From assembly GCA_022559845.1 (NCBI GenBank), contig CM040123.1, positions 293,930,642 to 293,994,641 of the forward strand: DNA of 64,000 bases, read 5' to 3'. Positions within the stretch are counted from its first letter, which is position 1. Every line of letters begins with the position of its first letter. This DNA comes from Amorphophallus konjac. Lineage: Eukaryota; Streptophyta; Magnoliopsida; Alismatales; Araceae. The notes beneath the pieces were generated by a model, which was given only the letters and a program-made list of their open reading frames with translations, was not told the origin of the DNA and did not search any database. Below, in pieces: positions 23,901-35,437 of the stretch. A program made the position numbers and the translations under genes.

Positions 23901-24513
23901 AACTCATTTACAATAGGAATGTCTGCTAAGATAATCTCCTTGGATTCGGTAACAATAACAGAAGCAAGAAAAGCTTCACATCCTTGCGAGATAAGTTTGC
24001 AAGCGTGAAGAGAAGATATGATAGTAGGATACTTTTTGTACTTGATACCAAGAAAATAGAATCTTGGAAGATCGGGTTTTCGGAAGGATATAATCCTATT
24101 TCGGTAATTGATATAATCATCATGATCTACAAGCCAATCTACCCCTAAAATGGCATCATAACCTTTCATGTCAAGGCATACTAAGTTTGCAGGGAGATTA
24201 TGACCTTCTACTATCACTTCACTATCAGGATAATAGTCGGTAAGCTTTGTTCCAGAACCTAAGGGTGTGGTAATAGTGAGATCTGAAGGTAAGGGAACTG
24301 ATGCAATTGATAATGTTTTTACAAAAGTAGTGGAGATAAAAGAATGAGAGGCACCAGTGTCAAATAGCACAAATGCAGAATGAGAATAAATTTGAAGAGT
24401 ACCTTCCATAAGCCCACCATCCCTGGGCACTTCCTCTTCTTCTAAAACGGCATTGAGGCGAGCCTGCCTCCTACGTCCTCCACCAGACGATTGGTCTTTC
24501 ATAAGGGAGAAAT
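20949..24513 (-). pseudogene. Tekay pol of nested element 1, decayed
   Basis: Protease ([12 protein letters not shown]), RT ([46 protein letters not shown]), RNase H ([26 protein letters not shown]) and integrase follow in order. Integrase (22408-21581) has the [14 protein letters not shown] zinc region, the catalytic MDCIMGL and [12 protein letters not shown], and [12 protein letters not shown]. The SH3-like and chromodomain end reads [19 protein letters not shown] to EVTWETEAVMRKKFQELF. In-frame stops break it after CIDYQ, in LFD*LSG, in TVSKV*SFLG, in VLM*NGR and near 22430. A frameshift lies near 21203. The usual stop after ELF is lost, so the frame reads a further 30 codons into the PPT. 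Confidence 0.88.
20973..20990 (-). other. Polypurine tract of nested Tekay element 1
   Basis: The minus strand reads ATGTGGGGGAGGG immediately before the LTR's TGTAGTGCCCC, the plus-strand primer site. Confidence 0.8.
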
Positions 24514-25417
24514 CTGGCATGTGATGCTCCCTGCTTCCACAACGTAAACAAGCGCCGAGGCACTTCCAACATTCCTCAGCCGAATGGTTGAATTTTTCGC
24601 AAAACGTACAAGCTGTAGCAACTTGCTCCTTCTCTTCCTTGACTTTCTTTTACTTATGGGAACTTCCACCATTCCCATTCCTGGATCTTTTTTTACTATC
24701 ACGGCTTTTGTAGGGCTCCGTGATGCTGAACTTTTCTTTCTTATAACGCCGATCTGAGCGTCGGCTAGATTCTTCTCCTTTCCCTTTTAATTTTTTGACC
24801 TTCTCTAAGGTCTTTTCACACAAATATGCTCGTTGAACCATTTCCGCATAAGTACGGGTGTTTTGGGTCTCGAGCTGTTGAATGAAATCGGGCCGTAACC
24901 CATCCATGAACCGATTTGCCTTCAATAAATTGATGCTGATAAGATGCGGTGCGTAAGGTTCAAGCCTTGAGAATTACAGTTCATATTCAACAACCATCAT
25001 CATTCCTTGCCGAAGAGCGGCGAACTCCATAGCCTTTCTCTCTTTTACGTGCTCAGAAAAGTACTTGGCACGGAATAGGGTGAGAAAACCATCCCATGTA
25101 TGAGGTGCATCGGCCGGAGGTGCCGGAACCGACTTCCACCATGTACGGGCATCTTGGTTGAGTTGAAAGGTTGCGAGACACACCTTCTCCTGATCGGTGC
25201 ATTGGATGACGTCAAATATACGATTCATTTCATCTACCCAGTTCTCTGCCTCGTCAGGATTAGAACAACCATAGAAACGTGGAGGGTTTAAACTCCGAAA
25301 GTTACGATACAAATCACCAGCCCTTGCTCCTGCGCCAGCTTGCGCCATGGTTTGTAATGCTTGAGTGAGGCCAGCAACCGTTTACTGCATGCCATCCCAA
25401 TTTACGCGATGAGCCAT
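24514..25417 (-). pseudogene. Tekay gag of nested element 1
   Basis: It starts at the first ATG after the PBS (MAHRVNWDGMQ), with a stop at residue 12, then [18 protein letters not shown]. The capsid core shows [29 protein letters not shown] and [18 protein letters not shown] Lys/Arg-rich region and two zinc knuckles follow ([15 protein letters not shown] and [14 protein letters not shown], where the last Cys has become Phe). Further stops come after VEYEL and SSHK. Residue-level similarity to 58440-59355 is high. Confidence 0.85.
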
Positions 25418-25632
25418 GGTAATAATAGGGTACCTGAGGGAAAAATAACAACTTGTTATTTCTCATGAAACTGGAAGAAAAATCAATCTTAAAACTAATT
25501 AACTATCTTATCCCGGGTTCTACCCAATTCTCACATGGGTGTGAAAATTTCTTCCTTAGTTCATAGGTAGGGGTCCTTAAACCTTGGACTTATCCTATGA
25601 CTTGACTCTTCTCCCTAAGTCTTGAGACTTAG

Positions 25633-25644
25633 GCTCTGATACCA
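25633..25644 (-). other. PBS of nested Tekay element 1
   Basis: The minus strand reads TGGTATCAGAGC, initiator-Met type, seven bases inside the right LTR. Confidence 0.9.
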
Positions 25645-25651
25645 ACTTAAC

Positions 25652-28600
25652 AGTCATGCCACGAGCCTTTATGACAGCGGAAGACTCGCTCGAGAAACGG
25701 GAACAGTCGGCATGGTAAGCCTCTTGCAAGCAAGAATGATCAGAGCGCAAGACAATCACACACATAAATACAATTGCACATTATTTTAATCAAACTCCAA
25801 CTTATTTCATTGATAATCAATATTCAAATATAATAACTTTCAACTTCTTTCAACCTATCAGACTCAAGAAATAGGAAAATTACAGAGACTCGATCTAAAC
25901 AATATAGACTTTCCTAAGTCTTCACTCTCATCTTGACAACACTTCCATTCACTTTCAGACCCGCTACTTGTATAGCTCGAATCCGAATTCGAATCACTTT
26001 TATTTCCTGAAAAGATTGGAAATAGATAATGAGAACACTTGCCCAGTAGGTATCTTCGCATCAACATGAAGGCATCATTAAAGTAATTAACATTTTAGCT
26101 CTAAAGAAATAAGGTAAAATCATGCAAATGTGATCAATCACGCAGTTAAACCAAAGTAACAAGATGATCATGTAAGATAGAATGAGAGCAAGAATGAACT
26201 AACAAGAATGTAACAAGAACATGTTATTGGCCTTTCATGAACAAGAATGTATCAAGAATGTACTAGCAAGTCACATAATCATCACTCTAGTATCCTTTGC
26301 TTATGAGCAAGTACTTCGTGAATTTCTGTGGAATATCAAGTCATGTACAAGAAAGTCATGTCGTGCTGTATCATGGATCTTCACTTATTTATAGAGAAAG
26401 TACTCCCAGCGCAATGCGACGCCAGTAGCATCATACCCCATGGTTTATAATAGTATGTTTCTGACAATCAGCCGAGGGGACTAGCATAGAGCCCTTGAAC
26501 ACAATCAGTACTCGATCGCATCTTCAAGTATAAATCAAGCTACTTCCACGCATGTAACAATAAAGTATGGCCAAGAATGTATAATTCAATAAGTACATGA
26601 TAACACTATTCAATGAATGAACGCTTCAATTTAATAATGCGAGAGTCAAGAATGACTTAAACAAGGTTATGCTTATGGAAATAAATCGGTAGCATAACGG
26701 TACGTTTCTTTAACTTCCATTCATTATATTAAGTTTCTTGATCATATGATAAGTCCTAGACCAATATCAAGTCATCTAGGAACTTTATAATATCAACCAT
26801 TGGGTCAAACCTCGGGTTAACTAGCTCAAGCATTGTGACGGTCAAGTACTAGGCCGTTACACTCATGTGACGCACCAGTAGTGGGCCGTTACATTAGTCT
26901 GAATCCAGAAATAGTAAAATAGACTTAGTGAAATGTGACGGTCGTATATTGGGCCGTTAGATGCTCTTGACGGTCTAGTATAGATCCGTTACATTGCTAG
27001 AATCAGAAACATTGATAGTGCTTCCTAACAATTGGGCTTTCATGATACAACCAACTCGGCGTCCTAGTGGGAATCACAGGCTCGCGGAGAATTACAGAGG
27101 CCTTGAAACAAGATTTCTTAGTCCATTGGATGGAATATCCAATAGAGAGGTCCTCATGTCCAAGAATAATATTCCTATAGTGTAAAGTGTAAACTAATGG
27201 ACAACATACCGGAATATGTGCCATGTACTTAAAGAAATGACTCTATAGATAGAGAGAGAATGTGTAGCAACGTGAAACCAAGAAAAACTCCGCCAATACA
27301 TCATTGAAAACCATGATTTAGATACAAAACTATAGAATTTTGGCACATGAAATTAACATAACTTAAGACACCTTAATCATGCACTTTCGATTATGAATCA
27401 GTAACTAAATTTAAAGTCATGATAACAGATCCAAACTTAGCTATCTAAGCTTATTTATAGGTAAACTTTAACGGGTTATCATTCTACCTCGGGCTGACAG
27501 AACACAGTGTCTAACGGTCTAGGAAGGCGCGTTACAGTCTTGAGACGGTTTATCGTAGGGCCGTTACAGTAGTGTAACGTTCCTATTAAGATGCGTCAGA
27601 GACAACAAAATAATTAAGATACAGTAGAGGATGTGACGGCTTATCGTAGGGCCATTAGATCATTGTGACGGTCTTACCTTGATGCGTCAGATCGTCTGCT
27701 GGTAGTAAAATAAAGTAATGGTTTATGAAAACATAACATGCCTGGAAACCAAAATACTACAACTATTCTAGACATGATAAATGAAGTATAGGCTAACTAT
27801 ATGCATGGGTTTTAGTGGATAGACAAGATAATATCTTTTATTTTCTATTTAGGGTTAAGAGATGCATGAATGTATAAAACCATTAAAACATAAAATTTAT
27901 GATCTATCATGCATGAAATCAATCAAAACCAGAGGGCTTTTATCCCTAACAAGATATTTTTGCCAATCATGAGATGACCTACCTCTTAACTAGTCTTTAA
28001 GCTTTTAATTTGAGTCTGAAAATCGTGCCCTAATTCTCCTTTTCCAATGATTTTCCAGCAATTTCCCGCTGCTCTAACTCCACGACCTCTTGACCTAAAG
28101 ATGTGAAATTTTGAGGGTAAGAAGATGAAACTAAGGTGAACAAAAAATTCTAAAGGATTGAGCCCTAATTACCTCGTTTAGACGTCCAAGAGTCTTGCGT
28201 TTAGTTTCTTGGGTTATTATGGTCGAACCAACAACTTTGGAAGCTTCAATCTCTTTGGTTGCTTGATCTCCTAGCACGAAATTTGGAGAACTATTAGTCT
28301 AAAGTATACTAAACAAAATCTTCTAAAGAACTTACCCAAAATTATAACTCCTTACCTTGTTTCTTCACGAGCCAAAAGTAAGGGTCGCTCAGTTCAGAAC
28401 TAGGTCATATTTATAGGATTTTGGCTAGGATTTGAGGATTAGATCGATTCTAGAGTCCTTAATTTGCCCGAACCTGATCCCTCAGAGTCCCTAGTAACCT
28501 TACAAGTTCTCCCAATTAGGTCTCTTGTAGATAGGATCCCAAGATCTAATCTTTCTACTCGTTCTTCCATTCACGGAACTGATAGGGTGTAACGTATCAG

Positions 28601-28965
28601 TCTAGGTGCGTTACGTGATTGTGGCGGTCGCACGATAGACCGCTACATCCAACATGCACAGAATTCAACATAAATCAAACTCTTTTATTAATTATCCATT
28701 TTATTATCTATAGAAAAATGATATTTTATCCTTAAAATACGTAAATAGGCTAAATAACCTTCTAGAATATGGGCCAACTTAATGGTCTTGGTCCCTAAAC
28801 CTTTTGGATTTTATTTAAATAGGCTAGATTGATTATTTAACACAATTGAGCCTTATAATGACTTATTAATCCAATAATCCTTTTATTAATCTATTTAGCC
28901 CTTATAAATTCCAGAAAATTCTATAAATAATTCAGAAATTATTACATAAATTCTAGGGCACTACA
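25652..28965 (-). repeat. 5' LTR of nested Tekay element 1 (3314 bp)
   Basis: Collinear with 17632-20972. The first base of the terminal TG is mutated (AGTCATGCC). It ends CTACA followed by the right GATAG duplication. The TATA box on the minus strand is at 28408-28415. Confidence 0.9.
28408..28415 (-). promoter_or_regulatory. TATA box in 5' LTR of nested Tekay element 1
   Basis: Minus-strand TATAAATA at the same LTR position as 20417. This is the copy that would drive the element's transcript. Confidence 0.6.
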
Positions 28966-28970
28966 GATAG
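28966..28970. repeat. Target-site duplication GATAG (right)
   Basis: Partner of 17627-17631. Confidence 0.9.
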
Positions 28971-30583
28971 GAACCGTGGGAACGATAAGAAGGAGCATGT
29001 TACTAGCTCCGGTACTTTCAAGCCCATCTTCAACAAGAAGAGGCTTAATAATGGAGGAGAATCATCTCAGGAGAAGAAGCTTAAGAAGAATCGCAAGCCT
29101 TTCTCCATCACTACCACACCTTCCAAAGAGGTGTGCAAACATTGCGACAAGGCCGGCCATAGGGCCGAGGAATGTTGGAGAAGACTCGGAGCTTGTCTCC
29201 GTTGTGGGAGCCGTGATCATCGGATTCCCGATTGTCCACTACTTAATGATCAAGCCGGTGACTAGAAGTGCCCGGTGAAGAAGAATGCACATCTTGAAGC
29301 TCTTCAGGAGGCAGAACAAGAGGAAGGCGGACTAGTAGAAGGTACACACAAGATTTGTTCCAAGTATGCTCATGTCTTGTTTGATACCGGTGCATCACAC
29401 TCTTTTGTTTTAAAGAAGTTTGATGATCCGTTACCTATGGAACCGGAGTGGATAGATCTTGTAATTGCAACCCCACTCGGAAATGAATCTGAGATCTCAC
29501 ACCACTATTCCAATTGTACAGTTATGGTAAAAGGGAAAAATCTGCCAGTAGACTTAATATGTCTAGACTTGAAGGGATATGATGTTATATTAGGAGCCGA
29601 TTGGCTATCTACACATAAGGACGTTGTTGATTGCTGTGAAGGCAAGGCAACTTTTAAGGAGTTTCCGAAACTTGTCTACACTAGCCCTAAGAGTTCGAAC
29701 AAGTCACCTCTTATTTTAGCTCTCCGAGCTAGCAAGTTTATAAGAAAGGTTGAATATATTTCCTTACTTTTGTCACCATAAAGAAGACTAAGGAGACCAA
29801 TATAGAAGACATCCCAGTAGTTCGGGGGTTTCCTGATGTATTTTCAGAAGATTTACCTGGTTTACCCCCACAAAGAGAAGTGGCCTTCACCATCGACCTG
29901 GTCCCTGGTGCTGGTCCAGTCTCTAAGACACCTTATAGGATGTCCCCTGTCGAGCTCAAGGAGTTAAAGGAACAATTGATGGAGCTTCTGAAGAAAGGAT
30001 TTAACACACCAAGCACTTCGCCTGTATTATTTGTAAAGAAGAAGGATGGATCTATGAGGCTATGCATCGACTATCGACAATTGAATCATCTCACTATCAA
30101 AAACAAGTATCCACTACCGAGAATCGATGAATTGTTTGATCAGATATATGGATCTAAGTATTTCTCGAAGATTGATCTCAGGACAGGATATCACCAACTG
30201 AGAATCAAAGATGAAGACATTCATAAGACCACGTTTAGGAGCAGGTATGGGCACTATGAATTTGTTGTTATACCTTTTGGACTAATAAACGCCCCTGCAG
30301 CCTTTATGCAGTTGATGAATAGCATATTCAGGCCTCATCTAGACCAGTTTGTGGTGGTTTTCATTGATGACATATTAATCTATTCAAAGACCAAGGAAGA
30401 ACATGAAGAGCATTTGAGGATTGCATTACGGATATTGAGGACACATCAGTTATATGCAAAGCTCAGTAAATGTGAGTTCTGGCTAGAAGAAGTATCCTTC
30501 CTAGGTCATGTAATTTCAAAGGACGGTTTATCAGTAGATCCTTCAAAAGTTGAAGCGGTTAAGAATTGGGAAAGACCGACATA
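28971..30583 (+). pseudogene. Outer Tekay element: gag end, protease and RT, truncated
   Basis: Continuation of the gag begun at 17003. It shows a basic region, then zinc knuckles CKHCDKAGHRAEECW and CLRCGSRDHRIPDC, a TAG after QAGD, and protease with [19 protein letters not shown] frameshift lies near 29755 (the frame ends at 29781). RT continues from 29880: [10 protein letters not shown] followed directly by VLFVKKKDG (three residues lost), [21 protein letters not shown], and FIDDILIYS with intact Asp-Asp. Unlike the copy at 11280 it keeps [15 protein letters not shown]. It stops at NWERPT (30583), where sequence switches to a minus-strand Tat element, so RNase H and integrase are missing. 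Confidence 0.88.
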
Positions 30584-31051
30584 GCTTAGATGGGTTTTCA
30601 CCCATCTTCAAAAAAACATTCGTATGCCAAAACATCCGGGGCGCTGCCATTGTCAACTTGAATCCTATTTACATTACAATGGTTTATAGTGGCCAAGATT
30701 TCAAGGGCGTCACCATGCGAGGTTGTTACCCCTTCCAGGTCTTGGTCGGAGAGCACCAGAGCCTGCTGCTTGCTTGCCAGCGAGGTTCTAGGGGGCTCAG
30801 ATGCCCGGCTGGCTCGCTCGACGTGACGCTTTCATCCTCGACTACTGTCCCCTCCAAAGGCGGATCCACCCGAAATGACGTTGATGTGGACCCCACGGGG
30901 GTGGTTGTCAATCTCTTATGGGGGGACCCCGCGATCCTCCTGTCACTCGGCCACGTATTGGGAAAGGCACCCTTGGTGGATGAGACTCTCGATCTTATCC
31001 TTGAGGTGCTGACAATCCCCAGCAATTATCATTATGGAACTGGCAGTGCTT
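30584..31051 (-). pseudogene. Gag end and protease start of Tat-like element
   Basis: Read on the minus strand after gag, this degenerate frame contains LEILATINHCNVNRIQVDNG followed by SAPDVLAYECF, the usual start of a Tat aspartic protease. The catalytic D-T/S-G has become Asp-Asn-Gly. Several stops are present. The match ends at the breakpoint. Confidence 0.6.
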
Positions 31052-32188
31052 TCAGCGACTGCGGTGTCGGGGGTCGGCCTTCATAGGCTCGGGTCGGTGA
31101 AGAAGACCCGAGTCCATGATTTCTTGATAGATCTCGTAGACCGGGGTGGACAAAGGAGTGTACCACTCAAACTTTTGGGGAGGCTCCTTGCGGTCCCCGT
31201 CCTGATTCCTTCTTTTCCCCTGGCCCGAGGCTTGCTTGGATAGCCGCTTCTTGTCTCCTTCTCGTCCCGAGCTTGCTGGGTCCTGGCAAGTGTTGAGGAC
31301 TTCTTTGCACTCTACGCGGAGCTGAGCCAGGGTCACCAAATCGGCGAGAGAGGAGGGAGAATGGAGTACCCGTTCTCGCTGAAGGTTTTCATCTCGGGTG
31401 CCTCCGATCAATGCGGTGATGGCCGAGGCGACGTCCAGGTGGGGGATGCGCAGTGCTTCTGATTTAAATCGGTTGATATAACCCCACAACGTTTCCCCCT
31501 GTGCCTACCTAAGCGCCAACAATCTCGTGATCAACCTTGGAGGGCCGCTGTCGGCGAAGCTTTCCTTGAACAGTCACCCGAACTGTCTGAAGTTGTGGAT
31601 GTTGTCGGGGGCGAGCGCTCGGAGCCAGGCTTGAGCGCCCTGGACCAAAGTTGTCACAAATACTCGACAGTTGACAGCGCCGGGCGCCCGGTGCAGGGTC
31701 ATGAGAGCATCGAAGCTGTCATAATGATCGGCCGCGTCACCTTGGTCATCGTAAGATTTGAAGGCCGACAGTGAGACTCTCGAGGAGACTTCAGCCTTCA
31801 AGATTTTGTCAGAGAACGGGGATTACTCTTCGTTCTCTAGAGTGGAGTTCTTCTACAAGGCGTTAAGGGAGCGCTCATGCTTGGCAAAACGCCGTTCGAA
31901 GTCCCTCCGATAGAGGGACAACTCTGGCTGTCGTGGAGCCGAGGGGCTGCGAGTATGTCCCCGGTAGTTGCCTCGCCGCTCGTTGGCGGGGTCGTCGGCT
32001 TCCGAGGGTTGCCGAAGTAACCTAGATTTTTTCCTTCTCGGGTTGGAGGAGGCTTCTTGCTCTGGAGGCGGGGCTTGCAAGGGACCACTTGGCCCATTGC
32101 GAATGAGCCGCCGCCCTGGAGGGTGATGCGGCCTCCAGCCGTCTACCGAAAGGCTTCCGCGCGGGGGTGACTCACCCGAGGAAGTCAT
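31052..32188 (-). pseudogene. Gag of Tat-like element
   Basis: Starts MTSSGESPPRGSLSVDGW with an Arg/Pro-rich N-terminal region, then SLYRRDFERRFAKHERSLNA. The capsid domain has SLSAFKSYDDQGDAADHYD, VTTLVQGAQAWLRALAPDNI and LWGYINRFKSEALRIPHLDV, then a Lys/Arg-rich tail and EWYTPLSTPVYEIYQEI. At least two stops break it (before LFKES near 31572 and before AQGE near 31507), along with a short break near 31830. A zinc knuckle is not evident at the expected place downstream. It would have been the particle protein of the element. Confidence 0.8.
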
Positions 32189-32447
32189 GACCTCTCCTCC
32201 CTGGCCGCTTGGGTCTTCATCAAATTGATGAGGATATATAGTTTGGCGTTGAGGGTGTCGGGGTTCTCAGGGATGGGTTGTCCCCCTGTGGCCAGCGGGG
32301 GCAAGGCGTTGGCTTAGTTGTTGGAGAGGGGGCCCGTGGAAGAATGGGAGGGCGCATGTTCCTCCACCATGGTCATCACTGCCTTATCCTTGTCGCCGGC
32401 ATTTCTTCTACTGGAAATTTTTCGGACCATGTTAGCTCTTTGCACGT

Positions 32448-32465
32448 TTCCCACAGACGGTGCTA
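32448..32465 (-). other. PBS of Tat-like element
   Basis: The minus strand reads TAGCACCGTCTGTGGGAA, one change or so from the TGGCGCCGTCTGTGGGAA type common in plant gypsy elements. It is not initiator-Met. I do not assign the tRNA from sequence alone. Confidence 0.7.
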
Positions 32466-32467
32466 GA

Positions 32468-33194
32468 TGAAAAGGCATGATCTCGTGCTGGATCTTGAGC
32501 CGCACAATTCTGGATGATCCAATGTCATCGTCACCATGATTAAGGATCTACAAAATAGGAAACGGATCGGAGGCACCCAGGGTTGAAACCCTAGGGAGAA
32601 CCCTCCGATGCTTAAGTCAGCGGGCTGATAGAGCGTAGGTGGAAGGAGAGTAGGAGAAAGCGTGAGGGGCATGAGATCGCTCTCCACTAATGAGTGTGGT
32701 GTTGAGTACTCAGGATCACCTTACCTTTCCGGAGAGTTTTCCTAGGGTTTATATAGGTGCTCACCCTGTAAAGAAGTCTTGGAAGCTTGGGGGCCTAAGG
32801 GGAGTTACGTCCTTATCGTGGGCTCTTTATGGTCTGAGGACTCTTGCTCTCCCTTATCCATTCAAGTACCCTTCTCTGGGTAATGGCTTAACCGTCGCCT
32901 GGATAGGCGCTCGACGGTCGGGTCGAGCGTGGGGCACCTGTTCGGGGCTCTTCCAAGGTGATAGACACGTCGTGGGATGGTTTACACTTGGTCCCTTATT
33001 GGGGTTCTCCCGAGTGACCGTTACTCGGCCTTCCGGGCCCAAAGGCCGCCTAGGAAGTATTGGGGCCGAGCAAGTTTTGGGCTTCCAATAAAGTGGACCC
33101 ATAAAGGGGGCTATCACTTTGGGAGTCTAACCTGTTTGGGTCGAGAATGGACCTATTTGGGCCGCTCCAGGCCATATGTCTTCGAGCCGCTGCA
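32468..33194 (-). repeat. 5' LTR of Tat-like element (about 0.73 kb)
   Basis: The left edge is TGAAAAGGCATG next to the PBS, so it ends CCTTTTCA on its own strand. The right edge is uncertain, placed at CA 33193-33194 or a few bases further. It contains a TATA box and G/C-rich leader. The partner LTR is missing. Confidence 0.6.
32748..32755 (-). promoter_or_regulatory. TATA box in Tat-like LTR
   Basis: The minus strand reads CACCTATATAAACCCTAGG, a clear TATA box about 440 bp into the LTR. Confidence 0.6.
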
Positions 33195-33724
33195 TTTACC
33201 CCACTCCAATGACTATATTATAAAAATTTCTAGTCCCATAGGCCGAAAACTTTATAAAAAATGGTCAGAATATAAGAAAACATCACAAGTATATATCAAA
33301 GGGCAAGCAGTAAACTTTGTTCGAAAAGAATGCTTACAACTCTGCCAAGATTATAAAGTAGATAAGACAATAAAAAATCTTATAAAACAAACACGTGATT
33401 TTTTTTGTAAAATCTTTTCTCTCTATGATCAGGAAGAATTTGGAAATGAATTTGAAAAATATCACAAGAAAAAAAACACTACTATAAAAAGTCCCATCGA
33501 ACTTATCGACTTAGAAATAGCTGTAGATTTAAACAAAAACAAAACCAATCACTATCTCCCCAGCCCTCTAAGAAAAAGCCAAAACCTTATTTTAAGAAAA
33601 CTTGGTATGGTAAAAAATGGTTTACTAATACAAAAGAAACAAAAATATTTTTCACATATACTTGTACCAGTTCATTATGTGGACAAAAAGTATATATTAG
33701 GCCAAATTATCCTAAACTGCAAAG
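33195..33724 (+). pseudogene. Probable endogenous pararetrovirus (Caulimoviridae) coat-protein fragment
   Basis: An AT-rich, lysine-rich frame of about 180 codons without a stop, unlike anything around it. It reads ISSPIGRKLYKKWSEYKK, FVRKECLQLCQDYKVDK, then an acidic stretch with DQEEFGNEFEKYHKKK. Near 33545 a second frame takes over with a strongly basic run (KKKPKPYFKKTWYGKKWF) and a degenerate zinc-knuckle-like segment, Cys-Gly-Gln-Lys with later His/Cys positions replaced. Basic region followed by CCHC knuckle is the C-terminal layout of caulimovirid coat proteins. This is inferred from layout and composition. A retroelement gag is the alternative. It is cut by LTRs on both sides. Confidence 0.45.
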
Positions 33725-35437
33725 TGTTGGGTGCCGAGAGGCTGATCTAGAAGGTGGGGGTTGAATAGATCTGCCCCCGTTTTAACTTTTCAAATGAATA
33801 GACATGAAAGCTAACGTACGGAATAGATAGAACTATATGGACTTGATCCTAGACAGCAACTAGCGATCAAACACACAAGCAGATAGTTATGAAATCACAC
33901 ACCACACCAGGAGACAAGAGATTTTAAGGTGGTTCGGTCCTCAATCTAGAGGCCTACGTCCACCTCTCACTCAACCAAGTGAGGCTTACACTAGTGTAAA
34001 GCACTTGACATTGGGAAAACACCCCAACCACATACCGCTGATCAACAGCTTAACAAGAGAATAACTTCTCTTAGAACCGCTGACACACAGCCTATACTTC
34101 TTCTATAGTTCTTGAAGAGCCAAAGAAATGAAAAGAAGAAAGTAGAAAAACTCTGAAACACAGAACATGTTTAGAGAAACTCTCTCCCAGAATAGTAGAT
34201 GTGATCTGTGTATCAGTTAATGCCGCCTCACTTCAATTCAGCCCTTCACGTTTGAATCAACAAGTTCAGCAAGAAGTCCTTGACGTTGCTTCCATGTGGC
34301 TCTGCCTGCAACATGTATAAAATATGAAGTCTCTCTGATTTTCTGCAAGCACACACCTTTTTCCTAGTCTTTTTCTTCCTCTATTTTCTTCTTTCTGTAT
34401 TTAAGCACCCTCTCTTCCGTAGGATATGGAAACCCATAGAGGTTGCCATAGTAACATAGAACTCTTATCAGAGTCCTGATCAAACTTCTTCTTTCCGTAT
34501 CTAGGTTGATACCATCACCACCGTAAATCACTAGAACTTGAGATAAATCCCGTTCTCTGATTTTAGATGATGTTAATCAGTGTCGTTTGATGATTAGGAA
34601 AGCTGTAGATTCAAGTTTGTGAAGTTTAAGAATCCCAGCCATACTCAAATTCTTCGAACGGAAGTAGGTTTCTTCAAGCTTTACTGCCACGAGCTATTTG
34701 TCACCCTTATCTGACATTTGTCACCACTAATAAGCTATTTGTCACCTTTAGCCGACATTAGCCGTCGCCTTTGACTTAGCTTCATAGCTCATGTGACTGA
34801 AGTCGACTTTGCGTTCAACTCAAGTCGACTTAGCTTCTAGGTTTTTGAAGCATTTTCCTCTATTGTCCATTTTACACTATTAAGAAGGCATTTGTTAGCC
34901 TTATTGTCTATTTGGTATCGCTGACCATCTATTTTTCACCCTTACGCACTGGGAGCAGTCGCCTTCAACAGCTTGTGTGATACACATGGGCGAACGAGAC
35001 TAAAGTGTGACTGGAGTCGACTCCTCTTTGAACTCGAGTCGACTCTCCTTCTACAGATTTGAGCTTTCTATGGATGTTGTCTATTTTTCACCCGTAGCAA
35101 GGCATTTGTCACCCGTGTAGCCTATTTGTCACCGCTAAGGACCTATTTGTCACCCTTACTGCGGTATAAGTCGTCGGCCTCGGTTTGGGTTTTTCTGCCT
35201 TGCGGGCTTAAGCAGAGTAAGCTCCAACAGCGACTGAAGTCGACTCCTCTTCTTCAAATGTGTTCTTCTTCTTTTCTGATGCTGTCCACTGACCTGAAAA
35301 ATGATTCTTTTGGGCTTGAGCTATTGTAGCATTGACTTTGCATTCTGAAAGCATTGACTTTGTTTCATGGCTTGAACGTGTTACAGCCTGGTTGCGTTGA
35401 CGCAAGAAGACGGCTACGTGAACGCAGTCTTGTATCT
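33725..35437 (-). repeat. Copia-type LTR fragment (1.7 kb), second family
   Basis: On the plus strand it starts TGTTGGGTGCCGAGAGGC and shows the same architecture as the LTR at 3416: G-run plus TTGAATAG, then TTTTAAGGTGGTTCGGTCC, CCTACGTCCACCTCTCAC and GTGAGGCTTACAC. The sequence is otherwise different. It contains five AGTCGACT/GAGTCGAC boxes (34801, 34824, 35011, 35036, 35238) and repeated TATTTGTCACC boxes (34690-35160). The right side is cut by the CACTA transposon at 35438, so the remainder should lie beyond the window. Confidence 0.7.

Larger units (their letters stand above)
17632..28965 (-). mobile_element. Complete nested Tekay/Del-like chromovirus, 11.3 kb
   Basis: Minus-strand element with both LTRs (17632-20972 and 25652-28965), PPT, PBS and a decayed gag-pol, bounded by GATAG duplications. 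Its LTRs belong to the same family as those of 51625-62861 and differ from that of the host element. Coding parts contain several stops but all domains are present, so it was autonomous when inserted. Confidence 0.92.
30584..33194 (-). mobile_element. Tat-like Ty3/gypsy element, 5' part only
   Basis: Minus-strand order from the right: LTR (about 33194-32468), PBS (32465-32448), gag (32188 to about 31052) and the beginning of a protease domain. It is cut at 30583/30584 against the Tekay RT. It is GC-rich relative to its neighbours. The gag style (ALRIPHLDVASAI and YTPLSTPVYEI) fits Tat/Ogre-type gag. Confidence 0.75.

Noticed and set aside
32690..33091. Plus-strand ORF of 133 codons
   Set aside because: Lies antisense within the Tat-like LTR and leader; no conserved features.
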